From WM-3-3 sp041660045 (GTDB taxonomy: Bacteria > Pseudomonadota > Gammaproteobacteria > Methylococcales > Methylomonadaceae): DNA of 64,000 nucleotides. The position numbers and the translations under genes are program-made. Below, piece after piece: positions 46,074 to 54,515 of this stretch. The DNA lies in contig JBAZXA010000001.1 in assembly GCA_041660045.1 (NCBI GenBank), forward strand, positions 434,001 to 498,000, written 5' to 3'. The stretch's first letter is position 1. Each line of letters opens with the position of its first letter. The notes under the pieces were generated by a model. That model searched no databases, was not told the DNA's origin, and saw only the letters and a program-made list of their open reading frames with translations.

Positions 46074-47873
46074 GTGTCCATTAAAACGGCAGATTTTAGC
46101 CCGCGGATTTATACTTGGAATTTTATTTATAAAACAGCGGTGCAGCACAAAAAACAATTAATCCGTGCCCATCTTGTTGCACTATTAGCCACTTTAGCCA
46201 GTGTTCCTGTACCGTTGCTGATGCCTTTGATTGTGGATGAGGTTTTATTAAATAAACCCGGCGAAATAATTGGCTTATCAAATCTTATCCTGCCAACTGA
46301 ATGGCAAACCCCTATCGCATATATTACATTGGTTTTGTTTGGCAGTTTGTTATTACGCTTAGTCGCGGCCATTTTCAATATTATTCAAACACAGCAATTT
46401 TCACTGATTTCTAAAGATATTGTTTTTCGCATCCGAGCCGATCTGATCCGCCATTTACAAACTATTTCTATGGCGGAATATGAAAGTTTAGGTACAGGCA
46501 CTGTAGTGACCCATTTAGTTACAGACCTTGAAACCATTGATAACTTTATTGGTAATACGGTCAGTAAACTATTAGTTGCCATACTCACTATTGCCGGTAC
46601 TGCCGCCATTTTACTTTGGATGCACTGGCAATTAGGTTTGTTTATCCTGCTACTTAACCCTGTCGTGATTTATTTTACCCGGGTTGTCGGTGCCAAAGTT
46701 AAGGATCTAAAAAGCAAGGAAAACAATGCATTTGGAATATTCCAACAAGCACTAACTGAAACCTTGGAAGCTATCCATCAAATTCGTGCCAGTAACCGTG
46801 AGCAGCATTATTGCAATCTGTTGATTAAAAGTGCCGCCACTATAAAGGATTCGTCATCGGCGTATACCTGGAAAAGTGATGCCGCGAACCGGGTAAGTTT
46901 TCTGGTATTTTTATTTGGCTTTGACGTTTTCCGGGCATCAGCCATGTTGATGGTCTTTTATTCCAATCTGAGTATGGGACAAATGTTAGCGGTATTTGGT
47001 TATCTTTGGTTTATGATGGCACCAGTACAAGAAGTGCTTAGTATCCAATATGCTTATTATTCAGCTAAAGCGGCACTCACTCGCATCAATAAGCTAGTCG
47101 CTTTAAAGCAAGAACCACACTATCCGCATGTTGCCAATCCTTTTGCCAATAAAAAAACCGTATCTATTCAAGTTAAAAATTTACAATTTAGTTATGGCGA
47201 AGAAACTATCTTAAACGGCATTAACTTACATATTAACGCAAGTGAAAAAGTTGCCCTAGTCGGTGCCAGTGGTGGCGGCAAATCAACCTTAACCCAAACA
47301 CTCATTGGCCTTTATGTACCGCAGGCCGGTGAAATTTGCTTTGGCGGCATACCCATCAGCCAAATTGGCTTAGATGTTGTTCGCGAAAATGTGGCTACGG
47401 TTTTACAACACCCTGTTTTATTTAATGATACGATAAGATCCAATCTGACATTGGGCCGTACAGTTAGTGACCAAGAGCTTTGGGATGCTCTGGAAATTGC
47501 CCAACTAAAACCTATTGTAGATAGCTATCCCGAAGGTTTGGACACCATACTAGGCAGACATGGTATGAAATTATCAGGTGGGCAGCGCCAACGCATGGCT
47601 ATTGCCCGAATGATAGTATCCAAGCCAAAAGTTGTAATCCTTGATGAAGCTACCTCAGCGCTGGACACGGAAACCGAACATACTTTACACCAAGCATTAT
47701 CGACCTTTTTATCAGGACGGACTACAATTATCATAGCCCACCGGTTAAGCGCCGTAAAACAAGCTGACCACGTTTATGTCTTTGAAGGTGGCAAAATTTG
47801 CGAACATGGTTCGCACGATACCTTACTGACCCAAAATGGCCTATACGCCAAGCTCTATGGGGAGTATCAGTGA
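46074..47873 (+). CDS. ABC exporter, fused permease-ATPase (MsbA-like)
   Basis: The 599-aa half-transporter has six membrane helices (about 30-320) followed by an ATPase domain with Walker A GASGGGKST (about 399-407), signature LSGGQRQR (about 502-509), Walker B VVILDEATSALD and the switch His in IIAHRLS. It should work as a homodimer exporting a hydrophobic or peptide substrate; MsbA-type lipid flipping is possible but not shown. The start is a GTG at 46074. Its stop overlaps the following PHP gene by 4 bases. Confidence 0.92.
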   Translation: MSIKTADFSPRIYTWNFIYKTAVQHKKQLIRAHLVALLATLASVPVPLLMPLIVDEVLLNKPGEIIGLSNLILPTEWQTPIAYITLVLFGSLLLRLVAAIFNIIQTQQFSLISKDIVFRIRADLIRHLQTISMAEYESLGTGTVVTHLVTDLETIDNFIGNTVSKLLVAILTIAGTAAILLWMHWQLGLFILLLNPVVIYFTRVVGAKVKDLKSKENNAFGIFQQALTETLEAIHQIRASNREQHYCNLLIKSAATIKDSSSAYTWKSDAANRVSFLVFLFGFDVFRASAMLMVFYSNLSMGQMLAVFGYLWFMMAPVQEVLSIQYAYYSAKAALTRINKLVALKQEPHYPHVANPFANKKTVSIQVKNLQFSYGEETILNGINLHINASEKVALVGASGGGKSTLTQTLIGLYVPQAGEICFGGIPISQIGLDVVRENVATVLQHPVLFNDTIRSNLTLGRTVSDQELWDALEIAQLKPIVDSYPEGLDTILGRHGMKLSGGQRQRMAIARMIVSKPKVVILDEATSALDTETEHTLHQALSTFLSGRTTIIIAHRLSAVKQADHVYVFEGGKICEHGSHDTLLTQNGLYAKLYGEYQ

Positions 47874-48706
47874 TAGCAACTCATGTTTATGATTTACATT
47901 GCCATTCCAAAGCTTCAGATGGCAGCCTTACCCCTAAAGAGTTAGTGCTGCGTGCTGCCCAACAGGGCGTAACAGCGTTAGCCCTAACTGACCATGACAC
48001 CGTTAGCGGGCTTGCAGAAGCCAAAGCTTGTGCGCTAGAAAACAATATTACTTTAATACCCGGCATAGAGATATCCGCAACCTGGCAAAACCAATGTTTC
48101 CATATCATCGGTTTAGCGATAGATCCAAATTATCCGATTTTGTTAGATGCCACGAAAAACTTACAAAGTCTACGTTTAAACAGGGCAGAAAAAATCGCTT
48201 ATAAACTCGAACAAAACAAAATATTTGGCGCATTAGATGCTGTTGTTAAAGAAGCTGGGGATGGCATGGTCACCCGCAATCATTTTGCAGAATTCCTAGT
48301 TTCACAAAATTATGCAAATAATAAACAAATGGCTTTTGACAAATATTTGGCTAAAGGCAAGCCTGCCTATGTTTCTACCGTCTGGGCCAGCCTTGAAGAG
48401 GCTGTCCAATGGATAACAGATGCTGGTGGTATTGCTGTATTAGCGCACCCACTACGCTATAAACTAACTACGAACTGGATGGGAAAATTGCTTAGTGCGT
48501 TTAAAGAAGCTGGCGGCAAAGGCATAGAAGTTGTCACAGGACATGGCAATATTGACGAAAGTCGACGCTTAGCAGGCTATGCAAAACGATTTTATTTAGC
48601 TGGTTCTGCAGGTTCTGATTTTCATACCCCAAACCAGTGGGTGGAACTCGGCCGATTAGCTTCTTTGCCTGCTGGCATCCAGCCGGTTTGGGATTTGTTT
48701 AATTAG
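47870..48706 (+). CDS. PHP-domain phosphoesterase (RNase AM / TrpH family)
   Basis: The PHP motifs are clear: DLHCHSKASDGSLTP near the start, ALTDHDTVSGLAEA, PGIEISA, and SDFHTPNQW near the end, providing the three-metal site of the YciV/TrpH family, whose members hydrolyse 3',5'-nucleotides and short RNA from the 5' end. I start at the GTG at 47870, which shares its bases with the exporter stop (GTGA) and has GGGGAG five bases upstream; a longer in-frame start inside the exporter gene is unlikely. The product is 278 aa. Confidence 0.92.
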   Translation: MIATHVYDLHCHSKASDGSLTPKELVLRAAQQGVTALALTDHDTVSGLAEAKACALENNITLIPGIEISATWQNQCFHIIGLAIDPNYPILLDATKNLQSLRLNRAEKIAYKLEQNKIFGALDAVVKEAGDGMVTRNHFAEFLVSQNYANNKQMAFDKYLAKGKPAYVSTVWASLEEAVQWITDAGGIAVLAHPLRYKLTTNWMGKLLSAFKEAGGKGIEVVTGHGNIDESRRLAGYAKRFYLAGSAGSDFHTPNQWVELGRLASLPAGIQPVWDLFN

Positions 48707-48722
48707 CCTAAGAGTGTCTGGC

Positions 48723-49160
48723 ATGAGTTTTTGGAAATCCAAAACATTGGCACAGATGACGACTGAAGAATGGGAGTCACTCTGCGATAATTGTGGCCAA
48801 TGTTGCTTAAACAAACTCGAAGATGAAGATACTGGCGAAACCTTTGTTACCCGCGTGGCTTGCGATTTACTGGATTTAAAAACCTGTCGCTGTTCAAATT
48901 ACCAAGAGCGTAGCTCCCTAGTCCCCGATTGTATTAATTTAAAGCATCACGATTTTGTGGAATATTACTGGCTGCCTGATTCTTGTGCTTATCGGTTGTT
49001 AAATGATGGAAAAGACTTACCAACTTGGCACCCTTTAATCACAGGGGATCCTAACAGCGTCAAACTTGCTGGCTTTACCGTCGGCCAATATGCCATTAAT
49101 CAGGCTGATGCCGACGATGATCTAGAAGACTACATTATTGGGCCTTTACACCATGAATAG
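48723..49160 (+). CDS. YcgN family cysteine-cluster protein (UPF0260)
   Basis: At 145 aa this is a YcgN-type protein with a Zn/Fe-binding cysteine set: CDNCGQCCLNK, then CDLL...TCRCSNY, PDCINL and CAYRLL. The family is widespread in gammaproteobacteria and resembles FliB/CxxCxxCC zinc proteins; its function is unknown. I prefer the ATG at 48723 over a GTG three codons earlier, since E. coli YcgN aligns with FWKSKTLAQM. It is the third gene of the exporter-PHP-ycgN unit, 16 bases after the PHP stop. Confidence 0.9.
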   Translation: MSFWKSKTLAQMTTEEWESLCDNCGQCCLNKLEDEDTGETFVTRVACDLLDLKTCRCSNYQERSSLVPDCINLKHHDFVEYYWLPDSCAYRLLNDGKDLPTWHPLITGDPNSVKLAGFTVGQYAINQADADDDLEDYIIGPLHHE

Positions 49161-49287
49161 GCCTTATTGTTTTACTCACAAAAATTTTGCTTTATTAGCA
49201 ATCCTCATAAAGGTATAGCCACTTGTATTAGCTCTATGGGATAACACAACCAACAATTTACATGCGGAATCAGGCCTTACGCTACTA

Positions 49288-49569
49288 TCACTCAACCCAT
49301 TCTTGCAGGGCAGCAATTATACTTAGGGCTTGATCTTTACTCGAAATATTAAATTTAGATTTTTGTTGGTATTCACCATTGCGTTTTTGATAACGCCGAA
49401 TTGTATATTTATCAGGGCCATAGATTTGTTTAGCCTTATCCCAATCTTGGTAGCGAAAAATAACAGTGGCCCACGCACCTTTTGTTAAAATTTTCTTGTC
49501 CAATTCTTTAACAGTCTCTATGCCCCCATCCTCGTAAGTTACAGTTAATTCGTCAACATTTTCGGCCAT
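49288..49569 (-). CDS. Small conserved-looking hypothetical protein
   Basis: The 93-aa protein is soluble, basic in the middle (YTIRRYQKRNGEYQQKSKFN) and ends in an amphipathic helix. I start at the ATG at 49569, which has GGA seven bases upstream, rather than the TTG four codons earlier. The alternation of short strands and a final helix suggests a small alpha/beta fold. I recognise no family. It stands alone between convergent and parallel neighbours. Confidence 0.65.
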   Translation of the reverse strand: MAENVDELTVTYEDGGIETVKELDKKILTKGAWATVIFRYQDWDKAKQIYGPDKYTIRRYQKRNGEYQQKSKFNISSKDQALSIIAALQEWVE

Positions 49570-49619
49570 GATAGGTTCCAATCAATTATTTAAACTGGGC
49601 AAGTTTCAAATTGCCATTA

Positions 49620-50576
49620 TTATTTAGAGATGAATTGTCCAAATGCCCGACTACCTTCACCGGTTTTAATCGTTTCAGTCACCTTTAATGTGTTTGCATC
49701 AATCACTGAAACAGTACCATCAAACCAATTAGCGACATATACATGCTGATCGTCCGAATGCGTAGAAATACCTTCTGGTTTATCACCAACCGGAATTAAA
49801 GCCATTTCTTTTAACGTGACTGTATCAATAACAGATACAGAACCATCCTCTTGGTTAGTAACAAACAAACGTGTGTCATTTAGCGCTAAGGTAGCTGCAT
49901 AGGGCAACATATTCACTTTTATAGTCGCTATGTTTTTAAGGTTTACTGTCGTTAAGACAGTAATATCGTCACTTTGAACATTCGCGACGTAAATGCGTTC
50001 ACCTTTTTTATCCACAGCAATGCCAAAAGGATGCATCCCGACAATTGTCGTATTTCTAATTGACATTTTTGTAAGATCAATTTGAGAAACCGAATTGCTC
50101 AACCGATTAGCCACATAAAGCCATCGATTATCGGGGCTGACTACAAGCCCAGAAGGAGATTGGCCTACAACTAGCTGCGTGCTAATTTTTAGTGTTTCGG
50201 CATCAACTACCGACACCTGGTTTTTATACCAATCTGCCACAAATATGGTTTTGCCATCTGGTGACGCGGCTATGCCCAAAGAACCCGCACTAAGGGCTAC
50301 TTTATTAATAAGTTGACCAGTTTTCGTGTCTATAACACTAAAACCACCAGTTTCTGGTGTGCTGACATAAACCTTATCAGCATTTGGTGAAAGCGCTACC
50401 CCAGCGGGTTTACCGCTAACCTTAATGGTTTCTACAACTTTGTTGCTGGCAGTATCAATAACTGAAACTGAATCGTCAAGCTGGTTAGTGATATAAGCAA
50501 ATGGCTGCGCTAACGCTATAGGCGAAAGAAAAGCCGTAACGCTGAGCGCTACAGCTTTTAGAATATGAAAACCCAT
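49620..50576 (-). CDS. Exported YVTN seven-bladed beta-propeller protein
   Basis: The 318-aa protein has an N-terminal signal sequence (VALSVTAFLSPIALA) and then seven repeats of about 42 residues, each with a V-x-VIDT strand and a variant of IYVAN. This is the YVTN/PQQ-like propeller fold, found in periplasmic proteins and surface layers. No enzymatic motif is present. Propellers of this kind accompany alcohol-oxidation gene sets in methylotrophs, but none is visible here. It follows the SRPBCC gene by 13 bases, on the same strand, and both products are exported. Confidence 0.88.
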   Translation of the reverse strand: MGFHILKAVALSVTAFLSPIALAQPFAYITNQLDDSVSVIDTASNKVVETIKVSGKPAGVALSPNADKVYVSTPETGGFSVIDTKTGQLINKVALSAGSLGIAASPDGKTIFVADWYKNQVSVVDAETLKISTQLVVGQSPSGLVVSPDNRWLYVANRLSNSVSQIDLTKMSIRNTTIVGMHPFGIAVDKKGERIYVANVQSDDITVLTTVNLKNIATIKVNMLPYAATLALNDTRLFVTNQEDGSVSVIDTVTLKEMALIPVGDKPEGISTHSDDQHVYVANWFDGTVSVIDANTLKVTETIKTGEGSRAFGQFISK

Positions 50577-50589
50577 GATGCTGATAACT

Positions 50590-51153
50590 TTATTTTTCAG
50601 CTAAGGCTTTTAAATTTTCCAAACCAGTTTTCAGGACTTCATTCACTGCGGTATTTGCGGCTTCTTCATTCATTTCGTCAGGCGGATTATTGTTAGTATA
50701 AGCACGGTAATATCCTGCTTTCCAGGCTACGACTGAGCTATTTCCTTCGGCAGTGACATCAATGCTGGCTGCATAATTATCGACCGGAAGTACTGGAACA
50801 TGTTCTTCAGCACCCGCGTGTGTAATTGTTTTTAGCGTGCTCATCTCGGTAATTTTATAAGCGTAACTCATATTTTTTTCATCATATTTCTTTAATTCTT
50901 CAGTAATGGTGCCACCACTTTTTAATGTTAAAACCCGAACCGAGCCTTTCTCATTAGCTTTACTATTTGTTATATTTTTTATTCCGGGATGCCAAGACAT
51001 ATCCCCAAAGTCCTTAATGATTCCCCAAACTTTATCAGCAGGTGCGTTAATTGTAATGTCTTGCTCTGCTTTTTGCCGAACTGGGCCATGCGCATTTACA
51101 GTAGTTGTTAAAACTAAAAACAGGGCAGAAATAATAAAAGGTATTTTTTTCAT
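50590..51153 (-). CDS. Exported SRPBCC-fold lipid/ligand-binding-like protein
   Basis: The mature part shows a polyketide-cyclase/START-like SRPBCC domain, opening DITINAPADKVWGIIKDFGD (about 36-55) and continuing with SMSAY-type strands and a C-terminal helix. The start is set at the ATG at 51153 (AGGA seven bases upstream), which yields a signal peptide ending in TTTVNA; longer frames upstream lack such a leader. The 187-aa product should be periplasmic, which is uncommon for this fold. Paired with the propeller gene, it may deliver or sense a small ligand for it. Confidence 0.83.
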   Translation of the reverse strand: MKKIPFIISALFLVLTTTVNAHGPVRQKAEQDITINAPADKVWGIIKDFGDMSWHPGIKNITNSKANEKGSVRVLTLKSGGTITEELKKYDEKNMSYAYKITEMSTLKTITHAGAEEHVPVLPVDNYAASIDVTAEGNSSVVAWKAGYYRAYTNNNPPDEMNEEAANTAVNEVLKTGLENLKALAEK

Positions 51154-51255
51154 AATAAATCCTAACTTTAAAATCATAAAAACTGAATTTACCATTATAA
51201 GCCAACTTGACCATAGCCGCATTATTGGCGTTTACTAGAGAGAATTAACCTAGCA

Positions 51256-52725
51256 TTATATAGCCACTATCTGCTCAGTCTTAATTGATAACTCTAATTG
51301 TCTGGTAAGCTCCAATAAATAGCATTCCAGCTCTTTAATAACTTGGCCATTTGAATTCGTTTGGTTTTTAAGCGCTTGAAGCCGACTTTCATATTCTGTA
51401 ATAGACAGAGGCAAGCTCTTTTCTATGCCCAATAGTCGAGATTTGCAATATTGCTTCCAACGCAATAGCTCAGCCGTGTCCAAAATTTCTGGATAATTTC
51501 TAGCTTTATATCTAAAAAACATTTCTGATAGTCTTTTATCTGTAAAATTAAAGCTTAAGTTGCTCAATTCAGCGGATCCAGCAGAGCGAATTTTAGCCAT
51601 TTTTTGTTTATCTGCAGCCGAAAAAAAACCACCACTATAGATTGCTAAATCTGGATCTTGTTCGGTTTCAAAATCAACTAAACTGAAAACCTCGGCTAAT
51701 TTATCAGCTAGACCTTGGCTATTTTTAATGATTGCCACATGTTTATTAATTAAACTTAAGTCTAGAGCTAAGCGGATTTCATCTTCAGCCCGTATCACCG
51801 TAATAGGCGCGATAATTGGACATTTATTCAGGTGCACTGTTTTTAACGCTATTCGCTCTACACCTTCTGGCAACTGATGGCTTGCAGTAAATACTCTTTG
51901 TTTAATTTCGGCAGCAGACAGTTGCAGCAAAGGCTCTGGATCTTGGGATAAGTCATAAACGATAACACCGTTTGCATTAACTGGGTGTTTACAGATGGGT
52001 AGAACAATTGCCAAACAATGCCGAATAGCCGCATACTTTCCGGAAACATGGACAACCGGCTTAAAACTCCCCAATTGCAATAACTCAGAAACTTCAGTCT
52101 TAGACCGATGCGCAAATAGAAACTGAAAAAGTTTAGGCTGTTTGTTTTTAATGAGTTTTGCGATAGCAATAGTGGCATAAACATCGGATAAGGCATCATG
52201 GGCTGCTTCGTGCTGTAAACTATTAGCTTCCGTAAGGGCTTCTAATTTAAAACAGGACTTATTTTCTTCATCAACAGGCCATACTATCCCATCTGGACGT
52301 AACGCCGCAGCCGCCCTAACGACATCGATAATATCCCACCGGGAATTACCTTGTTGCCATTCTCTTACATAAGGATCATAAAAGTTACGATATAAACAAT
52401 TACGCGTAAATTCATCATCAAACCTTAAACTGTTGTAACCTATGGTGCAGGTATTAGCCTGGACAAGTTGTTGATAGATTTGCGCTGTAAATTCAGCTTC
52501 ACAAAAGCCAAGTTTTTGTGCTTTTATAGGCGTGATGCCGGTTAAAAGGCAGGCATCAGGATTTGGTAAATAATCAGGGCTAAGCTTACAATAAATGTTT
52601 AAAGGCTCGCCAATGATATTAAAGTCTAGATCAGTCCGGATCCCGGCAAATTGTGCTGGCCTATCGCGTCGAGGATCCGTTCCGAAAGTTTCATAATCAT
52701 GCCAATAAATTGTTGGTGCTGTCAT
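51256..52725 (-). CDS. sbcB: Exodeoxyribonuclease I SbcB
   Basis: Exonuclease I degrades single-stranded DNA 3' to 5' and joins mismatch repair and RecF-pathway recombination. The 489-aa protein has the DnaQ-like acidic residues in HDYETFGTDPRRDRPAQFAG (8-27), GYNSLRFDDEFTRN and HDALSDVYATIAIA, followed by the SH3-like and C-terminal helical domains of E. coli SbcB. Length is near the E. coli protein (475 aa). Confidence 0.95.
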   Translation of the reverse strand: MTAPTIYWHDYETFGTDPRRDRPAQFAGIRTDLDFNIIGEPLNIYCKLSPDYLPNPDACLLTGITPIKAQKLGFCEAEFTAQIYQQLVQANTCTIGYNSLRFDDEFTRNCLYRNFYDPYVREWQQGNSRWDIIDVVRAAAALRPDGIVWPVDEENKSCFKLEALTEANSLQHEAAHDALSDVYATIAIAKLIKNKQPKLFQFLFAHRSKTEVSELLQLGSFKPVVHVSGKYAAIRHCLAIVLPICKHPVNANGVIVYDLSQDPEPLLQLSAAEIKQRVFTASHQLPEGVERIALKTVHLNKCPIIAPITVIRAEDEIRLALDLSLINKHVAIIKNSQGLADKLAEVFSLVDFETEQDPDLAIYSGGFFSAADKQKMAKIRSAGSAELSNLSFNFTDKRLSEMFFRYKARNYPEILDTAELLRWKQYCKSRLLGIEKSLPLSITEYESRLQALKNQTNSNGQVIKELECYLLELTRQLELSIKTEQIVAI

Positions 52726-52747
52726 TTGCTATGATGAATGGCAATCA

Positions 52748-53146
52748 CTAGGCTTTGCAATTGGTTAGTGCCCTCAAAACATCAGTACGGCTGACTATGC
52801 CAACTAAATTACCTTGTTCAAAAACGGGAAAACTTCTGATTGCAGAACTTTGAAATTTTTCTGCTAAATCAACAATACTGGAACTTGCATCTATGCTTAG
52901 CACTTCAGCATTCATAAACTCGCCAACTTTACCACTCATACTTTGATTATAGACAGATTCTAAAACAACCCGCATACCGTCTTTTTCTGAAAACATACCA
53001 ATTAATCGGCCTTGTTTATCAATTACAGGTGCGCTAGTGATATGGTGATCCAATAATTTTTTTATGGCCTCAAATATATGCGTATCTTTGGCTAAAGTGA
53101 CTAATTTTGTAGTCATATAATCTGCAACAGTTACTTTTGCTAACAT
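52748..53146 (-). CDS. Two-CBS-domain protein
   Basis: The 132-aa protein consists of two CBS domains (about 8-60 and 75-130), each with the GRLIGMFSEKDG- or GNLVGIVSRTDVL-type strand. Such stand-alone modules bind adenine nucleotides or metal and dimerise to a disc. Its partner is unknown. It lies 80 bases downstream of nqrM on the same strand, and 22 bases upstream of sbcB, so it may be read through from the Nqr operon. Confidence 0.88.
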   Translation of the reverse strand: MLAKVTVADYMTTKLVTLAKDTHIFEAIKKLLDHHITSAPVIDKQGRLIGMFSEKDGMRVVLESVYNQSMSGKVGEFMNAEVLSIDASSSIVDLAEKFQSSAIRSFPVFEQGNLVGIVSRTDVLRALTNCKA

Positions 53147-53225
53147 AATCGACTCTCCCGGTAATGCTTATTATAATTGTCCGGTTTAACACTGGAATAA
53201 TCCCATTACAGAAAGCCGTTATATT

Positions 53226-53405
53226 TTAAACCTGGCCTTCTGCCTCCAGTTTTTTTCTTTTATCACATTTCTCTGTACAAATACAATTACCATCACCATT
53301 CCCACCACAGGAACCTTTGATGGCATTTCTGCCAAAGATCACACCAATAGCCATAATAGCTATAATAATTAACATAAATACGAATGTTACGAAAAATATA
53401 GTCAT
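53226..53405 (-). CDS. nqrM: NqrM, Na+-NQR maturation protein
   Basis: NqrM delivers the iron held between NqrD and NqrE in the sodium-pumping NADH:quinone reductase. The 59-aa protein has one N-terminal membrane helix (about 3-25) and the cysteine set CGGNGDGNCICTEKC (about 33-47), both as in Vibrio NqrM. I use the ATG at 53405; AAGG lies eight bases upstream. A GTG one codon earlier is possible. It follows apbE by five bases, in the order nqrF-apbE-nqrM. Confidence 0.93.
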   Translation of the reverse strand: MTIFFVTFVFMLIIIAIMAIGVIFGRNAIKGSCGGNGDGNCICTEKCDKRKKLEAEGQV

Positions 53406-53410
53406 CACTA

Positions 53411-54457
53411 TTACCTTGTGGAATTGGTTAATTCTGCAAATGCAGAAGTTGTTTTTTCTTGAAAACCACTATCTGTCTTAATAATAAAAAACGCCGCCAG
53501 TTTATTTTTTTCAGCAAGCTCAAAACCCAATTCAGGCCCTAAAACATTAAGTGCGGTAGCCATAGCATCAGCTTTCATTGTAGTATCGCTTAATACACTA
53601 ACAGAAGCCAATTTATGGGTAATGGGGCGTCCGGTTTTGGGATTAATAGTATGTGAAAAACGCACACCATCCACTTCAAAAAAATTCCGGTAGTCACCTG
53701 AAGTCGCCATGGCGATATCAGATAGCAAAATTATTTTTTCTATCGAGCGTTCATTGGCAGTTGGTTTTTCAACCGCAATACGCCAAGGTTCTAACTTAAT
53801 ATTTTTTCCTTTTACCCTAACCTCACCCCCTATTTCAACCATATAATCTTGAAGACCATTTTTTTCCAATAAAATTCCAACTTGATCTACCGTATAGCCT
53901 TTAGCGATAGCTGACAAATCAATGTATAAATCTGGAATTAATTTTTTTATGGAATACGGCTGTTCTTTTATAGAGATATTCTGGTAACCCACTTTTTGCA
54001 TCCGCTCTTGAATTTGTTGATCTGTTGGCGCAGCAGATTTTACAGGCTCAGGTCCAAAGCCCCATAAATTGACTAAAGGCCCTACAGTCACATCGAAAGC
54101 GCCACCAGACAGTTTACTGGTTTTTTCAGCCTCTTTTATCACTGAATAAAGGCCTTCAGAAATGGCAATCCAATCCGTTTTTGCGCTTTGGTTAATTAGC
54201 GACAATTCGGAATCTTTTATATATGTCGACATTTCATGATCAACTTGAAAGAGTACATTGTCTATATCTTTCTTGAGCTGGATTTGATTAAAAGAATCAG
54301 GCAACTTACTTACCTTGATATGGAATGTTGTACCCTCAGTCATGCCAGAATGGATAAAAGGATAGACTTCTTGATTATCGTCAGAAGTACATCCACACAA
54401 TAAAAAAACGAGGAGTAGGCTTAAGCATACTCCCCGTCTAATGGGTATAATTTTCAT
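53411..54457 (-). CDS. apbE: ApbE flavin transferase for Na+-NQR
   Basis: ApbE attaches FMN covalently to threonines in NqrB and NqrC. The 348-aa lipoprotein has a leader ending in LLCGC (about 19-23), the FAD-binding motifs DLSAIAKGYTVDQ (about 176-188) and GGEVRVKGKN, and HTINPKTGRPI near 265-275. It acts in the periplasm. A perfect 15-bp hairpin lies between it and nqrF, otherwise it is in line with the Nqr operon. Confidence 0.96.
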   Translation of the reverse strand: MKIIPIRRGVCLSLLLVFLLCGCTSDDNQEVYPFIHSGMTEGTTFHIKVSKLPDSFNQIQLKKDIDNVLFQVDHEMSTYIKDSELSLINQSAKTDWIAISEGLYSVIKEAEKTSKLSGGAFDVTVGPLVNLWGFGPEPVKSAAPTDQQIQERMQKVGYQNISIKEQPYSIKKLIPDLYIDLSAIAKGYTVDQVGILLEKNGLQDYMVEIGGEVRVKGKNIKLEPWRIAVEKPTANERSIEKIILLSDIAMATSGDYRNFFEVDGVRFSHTINPKTGRPITHKLASVSVLSDTTMKADAMATALNVLGPELGFELAEKNKLAAFFIIKTDSGFQEKTTSAFAELTNSTR

Positions 54458-54472
54458 GTTATTCCGTCGTTT

Positions 54473-54504
54473 ACTTACCCTTAAGAGTTCTCTTAAGGGT
54501 AAGT
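54473..54504 (-). repeat. Perfect 15-bp inverted repeat between nqrF and apbE
   Basis: ACTTACCCTTAAGAG (54473-54487) and CTCTTAAGGGTAAGT (54490-54504) are exact complements with only two bases between them, giving a hairpin with a tight loop. On the reverse strand, the direction of the operon, AAACGACGG follows, so there is no T-run for termination. A role in mRNA processing or differential stability between the nqrA-F and apbE-nqrM parts is likely. Confidence 0.7.
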
Positions 54505-54515
54505 TTTAAGTTTAA

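Noticed and set aside
47798..47869. Longer start for the PHP phosphatase inside the exporter gene
   Set aside because: The GTG at 47870 has a strong ribosome binding site and gives the normal N-terminus; the extension has no family support.
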